From contig DKSK01000011.1 of NCBI GenBank assembly GCA_002472565.1, forward strand, positions 84,095 through 148,094: DNA of 64,000 bases, in the 5' to 3' direction. The stretch's first letter is position 1. The number at the start of each line of letters is the position of its first letter. The stretch is from Bacteroidales bacterium UBA7258. Lineage in GTDB: Bacteria; Bacteroidota; Bacteroidia; Bacteroidales; UBA932. The position numbers and the translations under genes are program-made. The notes beneath the pieces were generated by a model that was given only the letters and a program-made list of their open reading frames with translations, did no database searches and was not told the DNA's origin. Shown one piece after another: positions 34,397-43,433 of this stretch.

Positions 34397-35227
34397 ATGC
34401 CAAGAACAAATTTCCAGGAATTGCTTGACGCAGGCGTTCATTTCGGACATCTCGCCCGCAAGTGGAATCCTAAAATGGCTCCTTACATTTTCATTGAAAG
34501 GAACGGGATCCACATCATCGACCTGCACAAGAGCATCGTCAAGATAGACGAGGCCGCGGATTTCATGAAGGACCTTGCCAAATCAGGACGCAAGATCCTC
34601 TTCGTGGCCACCAAGAAACAGGCAAAAGACGTAATCGCCGAGAAGGCCGCGTCTGTCAATATGCCTTTCGTTACTGAAAGGTGGCCGGGTGGAATGCTCA
34701 CCAATTTCCCGACCATCCGCAAGGCCGTCAAGAAGATGGCCACCATCGACAAGATGAAGGAGGACGGAACCTATGACCTGCTCGCGAAGCGTGAGCGTCT
34801 TCAGGTTGACCGTCTGAGGGAGAAGCTCGAGAAGAACCTCGGTTCCGTAAAAGACATGAACCGTCTTCCGTCAGCGCTTTTCGTAGTTGACGTCCAGAAG
34901 GAGGCCAACGCCGTCAAGGAGGCCAACCGCCTCAACATCCCGGTAATCGCATTGGTTGACACATGCTGCGATCCTACCCCGATTGATTATGTGATACCGG
35001 CTAACGACGACGCTACGAAGAGCATCGAGTGCATCACCAATGTCCTCTGCCAGGCTATCCAGGAGGGACTTGACGAGAAGAAGCTTGAGAAGGAGAAGGA
35101 GCCGGAGGCTGAGAAGGCCGAGGGCGATGCGGCTCCTAAGAAGCACACCCGCAGGAACTCCCAGAGAATCGACATCGACACCGATGCCGAGGGCAAGGCT
35201 GAAGCCGAAGCTCAGAAGGCAGAATAA
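34397..35227 (+). CDS. rpsB: 30S ribosomal protein S2
   Basis: A 276-residue S2. Core motifs: LLDAGVHFGHLARKWNPKM (about 8-26), YIFIERNGIHIIDLHKS, ILFVATKKQAKDVI (about 69-82), ERWPGGMLTNFPTIRKAV (about 96-113), and IPVIALVDTCCDPTPIDYVI with PANDDATKSI. After the core the protein carries a charged, Lys/Glu/Ala-rich tail of about 45 residues (EKEPEAEKAEGDAA, then a basic HTRRNSQR patch), low complexity and probably disordered. Followed 28 bases later by tsf, the usual order. Confidence 0.97.
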   Translation: MPRTNFQELLDAGVHFGHLARKWNPKMAPYIFIERNGIHIIDLHKSIVKIDEAADFMKDLAKSGRKILFVATKKQAKDVIAEKAASVNMPFVTERWPGGMLTNFPTIRKAVKKMATIDKMKEDGTYDLLAKRERLQVDRLREKLEKNLGSVKDMNRLPSALFVVDVQKEANAVKEANRLNIPVIALVDTCCDPTPIDYVIPANDDATKSIECITNVLCQAIQEGLDEKKLEKEKEPEAEKAEGDAAPKKHTRRNSQRIDIDTDAEGKAEAEAQKAE

Positions 35228-35255
35228 TTAACCCTCTAGAAAAAGGAAAGACATT

Positions 35256-36089
35256 ATGGCAATTACAATTGCTGATATCAAGAAACTCCGCGAGATGACC
35301 GCCGCCGGAATGATGGATTGCAAGAAGGCCCTTGAAGAGGCTGAAGGCGATTTCCAGAAGGCCGTTGACATCATCAGAGAGAAGGGTAAGCTAGTCGCCG
35401 CCAAGCGTGGTGACAAGGAGACCAGCGAAGGAGCCGTACGCGCCCGCATCGAGGGTGGCAAAGCCATTCTCGTGTGCGTAGGCACCGAGACTGACTTCGT
35501 CTCCGCTACCCCGGGATTCAAGGCACTCGTCGACGAGATTGCCGATGCCGCTATCGCCTCCATGCCAAAGGATGCCGAGGCTCTCAAGGAGGTTAAGTGC
35601 GCCAATGGCTACACCGTTGACCAGGAGATCGGCGCCCAGGCCGGAAGGACCGGAGAAAAGACTCTCCTCGCCTTCTATGGCTGGCTCGATGCTCCGTACG
35701 TAGCCCAGTACGTGCACTTCAACTTCAAGACCGGAGCTATCGTCGCCTTCAACAAGGTTGTTTCCGACGAGGTAGGCCGCGCTATCGCACAGCAGGTTAC
35801 CGCCATGGCTCCAATCTCGGTCAATGCCGATGACTGCCCTCAGGACGTTATCGACAAGGAAATCGAGATCTATAAGCAGCAGATGGCTGAGGATCCGAAG
35901 ATGGCCGGCAAGCCTGCCGCGATGCTTGAGAATATTGCCAGAGGCAAGCTCTCCAAGTTCTATAAGGAGCGCACCCTCGAAGGCCAGTCCTTCATTGAGG
36001 ATGAGAAGATCAGCGTAGCTGACTATCTCAAGTCCGTCGACAAGGACCTCAAGGTTCTCGGATTCAAGAGGTTCAACCTCAACGACTAA
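35256..36089 (+). CDS. tsf: elongation factor Ts
   Basis: A 277-residue nucleotide-exchange factor for EF-Tu. N-terminal UBA-like domain KLREMTAAGMMDCKKALEEA (about 10-29) is diagnostic; then a core with GAVRARIEGGKAILVCVGTETDFV and PKMAGKPAAMLENIARGKLSKFY (split, about 212-235). Length is normal. A strong terminator follows, so rpsB-tsf forms its own unit or ends the ribosomal cluster. Confidence 0.97.
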   Translation: MAITIADIKKLREMTAAGMMDCKKALEEAEGDFQKAVDIIREKGKLVAAKRGDKETSEGAVRARIEGGKAILVCVGTETDFVSATPGFKALVDEIADAAIASMPKDAEALKEVKCANGYTVDQEIGAQAGRTGEKTLLAFYGWLDAPYVAQYVHFNFKTGAIVAFNKVVSDEVGRAIAQQVTAMAPISVNADDCPQDVIDKEIEIYKQQMAEDPKMAGKPAAMLENIARGKLSKFYKERTLEGQSFIEDEKISVADYLKSVDKDLKVLGFKRFNLND

Positions 36090-36115
36090 GGACTTAGTCT
36101 GATACTTATCAAATG

Positions 36116-36154
36116 CACCCCGGGAGTCTTGACAGACTTCCGGGGTGTTCTTTT
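36116..36154 (+). terminator. terminator after tsf
   Basis: A 13-bp stem (36116-36128 with 36135-36147, one G-U pair) with a 6-base loop, followed by a T-rich run to about 36154. It also separates tsf from the convergent flippase gene. Confidence 0.85.
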
Positions 36155-36174
36155 TCAGCCGGACTTCAAGGGCG

Positions 36175-37689
36175 CTATTCTTCGCTGGCTTTCAGGGCGA
36201 GGCTATAGCGGCCTCTCAGGAGGCGGGCCGACGCCGCGCAGTAGACCAGGAGAAGGAGGGTATGGATGCCGAGTTGGGCGAGGACTGGACCGGCGGGGCT
36301 GGAACCGAGTTTGACGCCGAAGAAGAGGCTGCCGTCAACAAAAATCTGAGCCAGGTAGACAAGGCCTGCCACGACAAAGAATGAAAGTATTCTCGGCCAT
36401 GAATATGGGATAGGATAGTACTTGCCGCCGAGCCAGGTGCTGACTGAAAGCATGACAAGATAGCTGCCCAGATGTCCGAAGGCCGCCGCCCAATAGCTGA
36501 AACGCGGCATGAAGCAGAAATTGATGACCACGGTGACGACAAGACCGGCCAGGGTGATCCATATCGCCATATTCGTCTTCTCAGAAAGCTTGTACCACAT
36601 GCTCACGTTGAAATTCATTCCGAGAAGCATGTAGGAGAGAAGCATTATCGGCACAACTCCGAGTCCGCTTCTGAAATCATGACCCAGGATGAGGCCGATG
36701 AGGTCCAGATAGAGCATTATCCCCACGAAGATGAGTCCGCAGAAAGCAGTGAAAAATTCCATGACTATTGCATACATCTGCTTACTTCCCCGGTTCTTAG
36801 CCCTTTGGAAAAAGAAGGGCTCGGCGGCATAGCGGAACATCTGAATGAAGAGGTTCATGATGACGGCCAGTTTGACTGCCGCCTGGAATATTCCGAGGCT
36901 TGATTGCCATGACTCTGGATTGGTGTCCAGAAAGCGGAAAAGTATCCTGTCAAGGAAGTCGTTTACTATGCCCGGAAGGGCCGCCACCATAAGCGGCATA
37001 GAGTAGCCGAGGAGCTTCCAAAGGAGTTTGCGGTCGAACTGGAAGCTGAAGCGGATCAGGTCTGGAATGAAGAGGGCTGCGCAGACTACGCTGCTGACAA
37101 AAACGGCGAAGATGACATAGCTGAAGTCAGGCGTCGGAGAGACGAAGTTGTACAGGAAGGAAAACGGGTGGTGCGGGAAGACCAGGAAAAGGTAAAGGTT
37201 GGCGCAGGTCTCTGTGAGAATCTTTACGGTCTTAATCACCGCGAATTTCAGGGCCTTGTGCTCCTGTCTCAGCTTCGCGAAAAGGATGGCCGTGGTGTCG
37301 TCCAGAGCCAGAATGCCGCCGACGTAGATAATGACGTTTTCGAAGCCGTCATAACCGAGGGCGTGTGCGATAGGTGTGGCGAAGACTGCCACTAGGGCAA
37401 GAAAACCGAAGCTTGTCGCGAAGGTTGCCGCGAGTGCGTCGGTGTAGACTGCCCAGGGCTTCACTCCCTCTTTGTTGGCGTAGCGGAAGCAGCCGGTCTC
37501 GAGTCCGAGTACCAGGACGACCTGGAGCACGGCGATATATGCCATGAACTCCGTGACTACGCCGTAGCTTGCAGTTGTGAGAACTCTCGTGTAGATAGGC
37601 ACGAAGAGGAAATTGATAATCCGGGCGAGAATAGTGCTGAGTCCGTAAATTGCGGTCTCCCCGGCAAGCTGTTTCAAAGGATTCGCCAT
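36175..37689 (-). CDS. oligosaccharide flippase / lipopolysaccharide biosynthesis protein
   Basis: A 504-residue membrane protein of the polysaccharide biosynthesis (Wzx-like, MATE superfamily) family, with about 14 hydrophobic segments. The N-terminal LAGETAIYGLSTILARIINFLF (split over two turns) and VPIYTRVLTTASYGVVTEFM are typical, as is YRHyp-like LLGYSMPLMVAALPG (about 225-239). It probably flips an undecaprenyl-linked glycan. It stands alone rather than with the glycosyltransferase block, so its substrate may differ from that of the flippase at 25891-27177. Confidence 0.88.
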   Translation of the reverse strand: MANPLKQLAGETAIYGLSTILARIINFLFVPIYTRVLTTASYGVVTEFMAYIAVLQVVLVLGLETGCFRYANKEGVKPWAVYTDALAATFATSFGFLALVAVFATPIAHALGYDGFENVIIYVGGILALDDTTAILFAKLRQEHKALKFAVIKTVKILTETCANLYLFLVFPHHPFSFLYNFVSPTPDFSYVIFAVFVSSVVCAALFIPDLIRFSFQFDRKLLWKLLGYSMPLMVAALPGIVNDFLDRILFRFLDTNPESWQSSLGIFQAAVKLAVIMNLFIQMFRYAAEPFFFQRAKNRGSKQMYAIVMEFFTAFCGLIFVGIMLYLDLIGLILGHDFRSGLGVVPIMLLSYMLLGMNFNVSMWYKLSEKTNMAIWITLAGLVVTVVINFCFMPRFSYWAAAFGHLGSYLVMLSVSTWLGGKYYPIPYSWPRILSFFVVAGLVYLAQIFVDGSLFFGVKLGSSPAGPVLAQLGIHTLLLLVYCAASARLLRGRYSLALKASEE

Positions 37690-37696
37690 AACGGGG

Positions 37697-37724
37697 CAAA
37701 ATTACTCAATTTTGGCTATTTTTG
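37697..37724. promoter_or_regulatory. divergent -7 boxes for flippase and cyclophilin genes
   Basis: CAAAATTA at 37697-37704 reads TAATTTTG toward the flippase and ends 7 bases before its ATG, so that message may be leaderless. TATTTTTG at 37717-37724 faces the cyclophilin gene, 52 bases before its ATG. No convincing -33 elements. Confidence 0.5.
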
Positions 37725-37776
37725 TCGGCGCGGAACCAAGATTCCACCAATGCATGAACACTAAATTCTATAATAT

Positions 37777-38541
37777 ATGAAAAGTATCATTCTCATGACG
37801 CTTTGCAGCGTCGGTCTCCTTGCCGTGGCTACAAGTTGCGGCGGAAAGAAAAAAGCTGAACTTGCCGCGAAGGCCTATGCGGATTCCATCGCCCGTGCGG
37901 ATTCCGTCGCACGGGTGGAACTCCAGAAGAAGGCGGCTGCTGATGCCGAGGCCCTTATCCCTATGCTCGCCGATGAACCTGTCTTCGATATCGAGACCAG
38001 CCTCGGGACTATCAAGGTGAAACTCTATAAGGATACTCCGCTCCACAGAGCCAATTTCGAGAAGCTCGCACTAACCCACTATTTTGACGGCCTCCAGTTT
38101 CATCGCGTGATTGAAGGGTTCATGATTCAGGGAGGCGACCCTAACAGCCGAGACACAACGGCGGCCGGTCACAAAAGCTACGGCCAGGGCGGGCCGGGCT
38201 ATACCGTTCCGGCCGAGTTCGTGCCTGCCTATACGCATAAGAAGGGCGCTCTGTGCGCCGCCCGCCGCGGGGACGCCGCCAATCCTAAGAAGGAATCATC
38301 CGGAAGCCAGTTCTATATCGTTCAGGATGAGCAGGCTTGCGCGAGCCTCAACGGGGAATACACTGTCTTCGGCGAGACTGTAGAAGGGCTTGATGTCATC
38401 GACAAGATCGCCAAAGTCCCGGTAGACAACCGCGACTGCCCTCTCAATCCTGTCTTCATCGTGAGCGTAAAACTTGACCCGGCCTCCATGCCGAAGCCGG
38501 AAGAAGCGGCCGACAGTGCCGCTGCGGCCCCTGCCAAGTAA
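37777..38541 (+). CDS. cyclophilin-type peptidyl-prolyl isomerase lipoprotein
   Basis: A 254-residue exported lipoprotein (lipobox AVATSC, Cys about 21) with an Ala/Asp/Ser helical spacer (about 30-60), then a cyclophilin domain (about 70-235). FDIETSLGTIKVKLY, HYFDGLQFHRVIEGFMIQGG (about 106-125, with the catalytic Arg), and GSQFYIVQDEQ with SLNGEYTVFGETVEGLDVI are canonical. It catalyses cis-trans prolyl isomerisation, probably helping fold envelope proteins in the periplasm. The C-terminus is an Ala-rich tail. Confidence 0.93.
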   Translation: MKSIILMTLCSVGLLAVATSCGGKKKAELAAKAYADSIARADSVARVELQKKAAADAEALIPMLADEPVFDIETSLGTIKVKLYKDTPLHRANFEKLALTHYFDGLQFHRVIEGFMIQGGDPNSRDTTAAGHKSYGQGGPGYTVPAEFVPAYTHKKGALCAARRGDAANPKKESSGSQFYIVQDEQACASLNGEYTVFGETVEGLDVIDKIAKVPVDNRDCPLNPVFIVSVKLDPASMPKPEEAADSAAAAPAK

Positions 38542-38633
38542 AGCGCCTTCTGCGTCCGGCCTTGCCCCTGACACAAAGCCTTCCGCGTCCGTCCCCTTCG
38601 ATTTCCAGCTTTTCAGACTGATGCTCTGTGGGG

Positions 38634-39293
38634 CTATCCGCGGAGGGCTTTGATGATTTCCGGGCGGGAGCCGTGGATCTCTCTGACACCTGTGGTCCTG
38701 ACTATTTCGGCGGCATTCCCTGCCGTGACTCCGCAGCCCGCCATGATGCTCGACCTCCCCTCCGCGGCTTTGACCATCTCTTCTATCCTCCTCCTTCCGG
38801 AGTAGGCGTCAGAGGCGGCCCCGGAAGTCAGAATCCTGTCAATCCTGCCGAGGCCGATGATTGCATCAAGGGCTTTCATTATGTCGGCGCTTTCGTCTAT
38901 CGCCCTGTGGAAAGTAGTTGAAAGGCCCAGCGTCCGGGCTGACTCCGCCATCTGCCGGCAGAAGGTAATGTCGACGGCTCCGTCAGGGAGCAGGGCGCCG
39001 AAGACCACTCCGTTGACACGGCGCCCCTCCTCGCGCAAGTTTCCGCAGAAAATGATATCGTCGAGAATTTGTCCGGCCTCTTCCGGAGAATAGACGAAAG
39101 ACCCACCCCGGGGCCGGATCAATACGTTCACCGGAATCTCTAGGGCCGCGACGGCCGCGCGGATTACATCCCGGGGAGGCGTGAGTCCTCCGACGGTGAG
39201 CCCCCGGCAGAGCTCTACTCTGTCAGCCCCGGCTTTTTCTGCAGCAAGGGCCTTCTCCAACCCGTCGCAGCATATTTCTATGGTCATGTCCAT
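38634..39293 (-). CDS. cutC: CutC family protein
   Basis: A 219-residue TIM-barrel protein of the CutC family, historically tied to copper homeostasis although the biochemical role is unsettled. Seen: IEICCDGLEKALAAEKAGADR with VELCRGLTVGGLTPP (about 5-40), VLIRPRGGSFVYSPEE (about 57-72), GVVFGALLPDGAVD, TFHRAIDES (about 126-134), ILTSGAASDAYSG and IMAGCGVTAGNAAEI. ATG at 39293 or 39287 are both possible. No copper-transport genes are adjacent. The 38542-38633 gap contains only a partial direct repeat. Confidence 0.92.
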   Translation of the reverse strand: MDMTIEICCDGLEKALAAEKAGADRVELCRGLTVGGLTPPRDVIRAAVAALEIPVNVLIRPRGGSFVYSPEEAGQILDDIIFCGNLREEGRRVNGVVFGALLPDGAVDITFCRQMAESARTLGLSTTFHRAIDESADIMKALDAIIGLGRIDRILTSGAASDAYSGRRRIEEMVKAAEGRSSIMAGCGVTAGNAAEIVRTTGVREIHGSRPEIIKALRG

Positions 39294-39327
39294 GATTCTT
39301 TGTCCTCTGGCCGCCTGAAGGCATGAG

Positions 39328-40617
39328 CTACTGGTACACCAGCCGGGACAGCTTGTTTATGTCGAGGACTTTACGGGCGGCGGATTGAAGAGCCGCGGCG
39401 CTTATTTCCAGAATTAGACGCCGCGACTCCTTGTCATCGGGAACTCTTCCGTAGCACATCAGGCTCTCTCCCATGCCAAGGCACCTGTTCTCCCCGTTGT
39501 CCGAGGAGATGGACAGCTGTCCTATGATCTGCTTCTTGGCCGCCGCGAGAGCTTCCTCGGAGAGAGGCTCCTCCTGAATCTTCCGGAATTCCCGGTAGAT
39601 GGCTTCCATGCATTTGTCCACATTCTCTTCATCACAAGTGAAGGATACGGAAAAACAGCCGCAGTCCGAGTAACGGTTGTAGCTCGCCTCAACCCCGTAG
39701 ACCCAGCCGTTCTTCTCCCTGAGTTCTTCGTTGAGAATCGAATTCGAGGCGGGTCCGCCGAGGATGTTGGTGAGCAGAGAGACGGCAAGGCGGTCTTTGT
39801 CATAGATTGAAGGCGCGAGCGCCCCGCAGATAGCATCGGCCTCATGGTTTCCCTTGCGGACAACCTTGTCGAAGACATTGATATCCGGGGAGAAGAAACG
39901 CGGTTTGCGTGCGCCTCTCTTCAGTTTTGCCAAAAAGCCCGCGGGGGCGAGTTCGGGTCTGGACCCGGTGAGAGGCTCGCTCTCCGGAGCCCTGGCGAAA
40001 GATTCGGAGATAAGCCGGAGACAAAGCTCCTCCATCTTTTCCTCGCTGATATCAGCCACCATGGAAAGCGACATCACCCGAGGTGAAAAATTCTCTGAGA
40101 CAAAGGCCCTCAGTTCGGCCGGACTTATCTTCCGGACCGAAGCTTCGGTGCCTAAAATCAGCCTGGAGAGCGGATGGCCGTCGAAGAGGAGGGTTTCGAA
40201 GCGGTCGTAGATGTCGTCGGATGGAGAGTCCTTATAGATTCCTATTTCATCTAGCACTACGCCCTTTTCTTTCTCGACCTCTTCATCTGGGAAAGTAGGG
40301 CAGGAAGCTAGCTCGAGCAGCAATTCCCCGGCAAGAGGGAGGTCTTCTTTCAGAACGGTGGCGTGGAGGACTATGGACTCCTTGTTGGTGTAGGCGTTGA
40401 GATCCCCGCCCAGACGGTCCAGACAGCTGTTGATTTCATGGGCGCTTCGCTTCAGGGTGCCTTTGAACAAAGTGTGTTCGGTGAAATGGGCAATCCCCAT
40501 GTGGTGCCTGCCCTCGGACCTGGTGCCTACGGCTATGGAGAGAGAGCAATATGCTACCGCCGCCCCGTCTTTCTTTACGGCATACCTCATGCCGCAGGGA
40601 GCTTTTCCTGTGATCAT
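39328..40617 (-). CDS. M16 family zinc metalloprotease
   Basis: A 429-residue protein of the insulinase/processing-peptidase family. The inverted zinc motif HFTEH lies near residues 43-47 with the downstream Glu in EEVEKEKGVVLDEIGIY (about 113-129). A second M16 domain covers about 200-429 (ILGGPASNSILNEELREKNGWVYGVEASY). It has no signal peptide in the chosen frame, so a cytosolic or peripheral role is possible. It overlaps the upstream exported-protein gene by 4 bases. Targets unknown. Confidence 0.9.
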   Translation of the reverse strand: MITGKAPCGMRYAVKKDGAAVAYCSLSIAVGTRSEGRHHMGIAHFTEHTLFKGTLKRSAHEINSCLDRLGGDLNAYTNKESIVLHATVLKEDLPLAGELLLELASCPTFPDEEVEKEKGVVLDEIGIYKDSPSDDIYDRFETLLFDGHPLSRLILGTEASVRKISPAELRAFVSENFSPRVMSLSMVADISEEKMEELCLRLISESFARAPESEPLTGSRPELAPAGFLAKLKRGARKPRFFSPDINVFDKVVRKGNHEADAICGALAPSIYDKDRLAVSLLTNILGGPASNSILNEELREKNGWVYGVEASYNRYSDCGCFSVSFTCDEENVDKCMEAIYREFRKIQEEPLSEEALAAAKKQIIGQLSISSDNGENRCLGMGESLMCYGRVPDDKESRRLILEISAAALQSAARKVLDINKLSRLVYQ

Positions 40618-41471
40618 TTGTCGAGTGAAGAAGATATCTTGAGAAGCTCCTTGCGGGTGAAGCCGCGGTCTTTTGCCGAGGAAACTTTCCCCTTCTTGAA
40701 ACCGTAGAGCTCGTGGGTGCGGGCATCGATGAGCATCTTGTAAGAAACTGAACCTTTTTCAGGTTCTTCCGGGGCCACGATGTAGGCCACGATGGCATCC
40801 GGACTGGCCGACAGCATGATGCTGTCCGCCTGGGCCGGACTTACAATATGGAGCTTCGGCCTTGAGAAGGCGCTTTCGTCCTTGGCGGCGAAGTCGGAAG
40901 CATCCGCGGCGAGGTCATCGCTGATTACGTAGGCCTCCTTTCCGCCGGCTTTGGACAGGGGCTGAGCCTGTCTTCCGATGCCCTTGAAGCCGCTGACCAG
41001 AGAATTTCCGACATATGACTGGATAATGTCTATTACGGCCGGCATGAAGGCGGAAGCCGTGAAAGGAGCATCGGCGGAGCACATAGGCATCTCGGCCACT
41101 GTTATCATGTCGGATATGCCCTTGACGCCCTTATCGCCTCGCAGCAAGGTCAGCATGGTTACTCCTTCCTTGGTCTCTCCCTTGTATTTCAGCTGGAGGG
41201 GCACAAGGAAGTAGAACTCATCCTTGGACATCAGGGCCTTGAACTCGTCCATGGAGCAGAACTCATAGGGCGATATGAACCATGAACCTTTGACGGCTCC
41301 GCGGATCGCATCGTCCTGGATGCTGTTACCTGACATGACGACCTTCGTTATCTTCGTAGGAAAGTCTTTGAGTTTCTCTTTCTTCGTAGTAATCTGTGCC
41401 TGCCCCATGGCGGAAACCGCAGATGCTGCCGTCACGAGCAGGGAAACCAATATGCATAGCAATCTTTTCAT
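40614..41471 (-). CDS. exported protein of unknown function
   Basis: A 285-residue protein starting at ATG 41471 (MKRLLCILVSLLVTAASAVSA), a clear signal peptide; seven further residues upstream in frame are unlikely. I do not recognise a named domain. The mature part is mixed alpha/beta with FPTKITKVVMSGNSIQDDAI, YEFCSMDEFKALMSKDEF and a closing LIDARTHELYGFKKGKVSS. It is co-transcribed with, and overlaps by 4 bases, the M16 protease, so it might be a periplasmic partner, but that is only context. Divergent from dnaX. Confidence 0.7.
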   Translation of the reverse strand: MKRLLCILVSLLVTAASAVSAMGQAQITTKKEKLKDFPTKITKVVMSGNSIQDDAIRGAVKGSWFISPYEFCSMDEFKALMSKDEFYFLVPLQLKYKGETKEGVTMLTLLRGDKGVKGISDMITVAEMPMCSADAPFTASAFMPAVIDIIQSYVGNSLVSGFKGIGRQAQPLSKAGGKEAYVISDDLAADASDFAAKDESAFSRPKLHIVSPAQADSIMLSASPDAIVAYIVAPEEPEKGSVSYKMLIDARTHELYGFKKGKVSSAKDRGFTRKELLKISSSLDK

Positions 41472-41489
41472 GGACCTATTCCTCTTTCG

Positions 41490-41518
41490 CAAAGTTAAGA
41501 AATAACTTCGTATATTTG
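41490..41518. promoter_or_regulatory. divergent -7 boxes for the M16 operon and dnaX
   Basis: CAAAGTTA at 41490-41497 reads TAACTTTG toward the exported protein; TATATTTG at 41511-41518 faces dnaX (ATG 43 bases later). A TTTCG at 41485-41489 is a poor -33 for dnaX. Confidence 0.5.
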
Positions 41519-41560
41519 CAGGTATGCGGACCCATAAAGGGGTCAGTGCGGGAAAGGCAA

Positions 41561-43426
41561 ATGGCGGAGCAGTACATAGTGTCGGCCAGAAAATATAGGC
41601 CGGATTCCTTCAGCGAGCTGATAGGACAGGATAACATAGTCCAGACCCTCAAGAATTCCATCATCAGGGGGCAGCTGGCCCATGCCTACCTTTTCTGTGG
41701 CCCGAGGGGCGTGGGAAAGACCAGCGCCGCGCGAATCTTCGCGAAGACTATCAACTGTGAGCATCCTACCCCCGAGATGGAGCCATGTGGCCATTGTGAA
41801 TCCTGTGTCAGCTTCCAGGAGGGCAGGTCTTACTGTATCCATGAGCTTGACGCCGCCTCTAACAATTCTGTCGACGACATTAAGCAGCTGATAGACCAGG
41901 TCAACATACCTCCCCAGATAGGAAGATATTCGGTCTACATCGTAGATGAGGTCCATATGCTTTCACAGGCCGCGTTCAACGCCTTCCTCAAGACGCTTGA
42001 AGAGCCGCCTGCGCATGCGATATTCATTCTCGCGACGACGGAGAAGCACAAGATTCTCCCGACGATACTCTCGCGCTGCCAGACTTATGACTTCAACAGG
42101 ATCAGCATCCCTGACATAGTACGAAATCTCAGGGCCATAGCGACGAAGGAGGATGTCCATGTCGATGACGAGTCCCTCCATATCATAGCCCAGAAGGCGG
42201 ACGGGGCCATGCGTGACGCCCTGACCATCTTTGACCAGACGGTGGCTTTCTGCGGAAATGACATCAAGTATGAGGCTGTCATAAAGAATCTCAATGTGCT
42301 CGACTATGAGCATTGTTTCCGGCTGGTGGACGATTTCCTGAGGGCGGACTATGGCGCCGCCTTGCTGAAATTCGACGAGATTCTTTCCAAAGGGTTCAAC
42401 GCCCTGCATTTCGTGGCGGCTCTCTCGAAGCATTTCCGTGACCTTATTGTCGCCAAGACCAGCGGGCTGGATGCGCTCCTGGAGCTCCCGGATTCTCTGA
42501 AGAAGAAATATAAAGAGCAGGCTGACAGGTGCTCTCTCCAGTTCCTCTATGATGCTTTGGCCGCCAATGTGGCTTGCGAGCAGGGCTACAGGGGAGCGGT
42601 GAATCAGCGTCTTCATATCGAGTTCACGCTGATGAGACTGAGTTTCCTTAGCGGCGGTCCGGTATCGCTGAAGCCTGCCGTGGCCCGCGCCCAGCGGCTC
42701 CCTGCCGCTGAGCGGCCGGCCGTTTCCGCCGCTTCGGCAGCTCAGCCCATGCCACAGGCGGCACCTAAAGCAGTGTCGCAGCCAATACCGCAGACGTCTT
42801 CCCCATCGGTGCCTGTCTCCACGACGGAAGTGGAATCTGTCCCGGCAACGGAGCCTGAGCCCGCCCCTGCCCAGTCCGCCCAGGCTGAACCAGCACGGTC
42901 CGTAGAAGCTCCCGTCTCAGCCGCCCCGGCTTCTGAGACCGCGGAGGCCCCGGCCCGCAGGCGCCATATATCCAAAGCCGCCTCTGCCCTCTCCATGCTG
43001 ACGAAGTCAAAGGAGGAGACAAAAGAGCAGGCTCCGAAGACCGAAGGGGGCGTGCCCGATGACGACAAAATTCTGGAAGCATGGAACTCTCTGCCGGACA
43101 ATTACAAAAACAGGCCAAGGCTGGCAGTCGCCCTTCAGAACGCCAAAACCAGTATCGGTGAGGCGGAAGGGGGCAAGATCCTGACCTTCGAAGTTACTAA
43201 CGTGAACCAGAAAACCTGGATCGAGGGCAAACTCCTCTTCCAACTCGAAGGCGAGATACAGAAAATCCTCGGAACGGACAAGCTGAGGCTTAGGGTTGAT
43301 GTCCCTCCGGAGAATGATGAAGAACCAAAGAAAATCTACAAGCCGAGAGAGCAGGCTGAAGACCTCATGTCGAAGAACGAAGAGGTGAGGAAGCTTGTCA
43401 ATGACCTCGGTCTCGATACGAAATAG
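41561..43426 (+). CDS. dnaX: DNA polymerase III subunit gamma/tau
   Basis: A 621-residue clamp-loader ATPase. The open frame extends upstream to 41396, but the ATG at 41561 gives the standard N-terminus (MAEQYIVSARKYRPDSFSEL). Walker A GPRGVGKTSAARIFAKTINC (about 45-64), a zinc module CEHPTPEMEPCGHCESC, Walker B VYIVDEVHMLSQAAFN, and LATTEKHKILPTILSRCQTY (about 158-177) follow in order. Residues about 365-500 form an Ala/Pro/Glu-rich linker, then a C-terminal tau-like domain. Ends 7 bases before lptB. Confidence 0.95.
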   Translation: MAEQYIVSARKYRPDSFSELIGQDNIVQTLKNSIIRGQLAHAYLFCGPRGVGKTSAARIFAKTINCEHPTPEMEPCGHCESCVSFQEGRSYCIHELDAASNNSVDDIKQLIDQVNIPPQIGRYSVYIVDEVHMLSQAAFNAFLKTLEEPPAHAIFILATTEKHKILPTILSRCQTYDFNRISIPDIVRNLRAIATKEDVHVDDESLHIIAQKADGAMRDALTIFDQTVAFCGNDIKYEAVIKNLNVLDYEHCFRLVDDFLRADYGAALLKFDEILSKGFNALHFVAALSKHFRDLIVAKTSGLDALLELPDSLKKKYKEQADRCSLQFLYDALAANVACEQGYRGAVNQRLHIEFTLMRLSFLSGGPVSLKPAVARAQRLPAAERPAVSAASAAQPMPQAAPKAVSQPIPQTSSPSVPVSTTEVESVPATEPEPAPAQSAQAEPARSVEAPVSAAPASETAEAPARRRHISKAASALSMLTKSKEETKEQAPKTEGGVPDDDKILEAWNSLPDNYKNRPRLAVALQNAKTSIGEAEGGKILTFEVTNVNQKTWIEGKLLFQLEGEIQKILGTDKLRLRVDVPPENDEEPKKIYKPREQAEDLMSKNEEVRKLVNDLGLDTK

Positions 43427-43433
43427 TCAGAAG

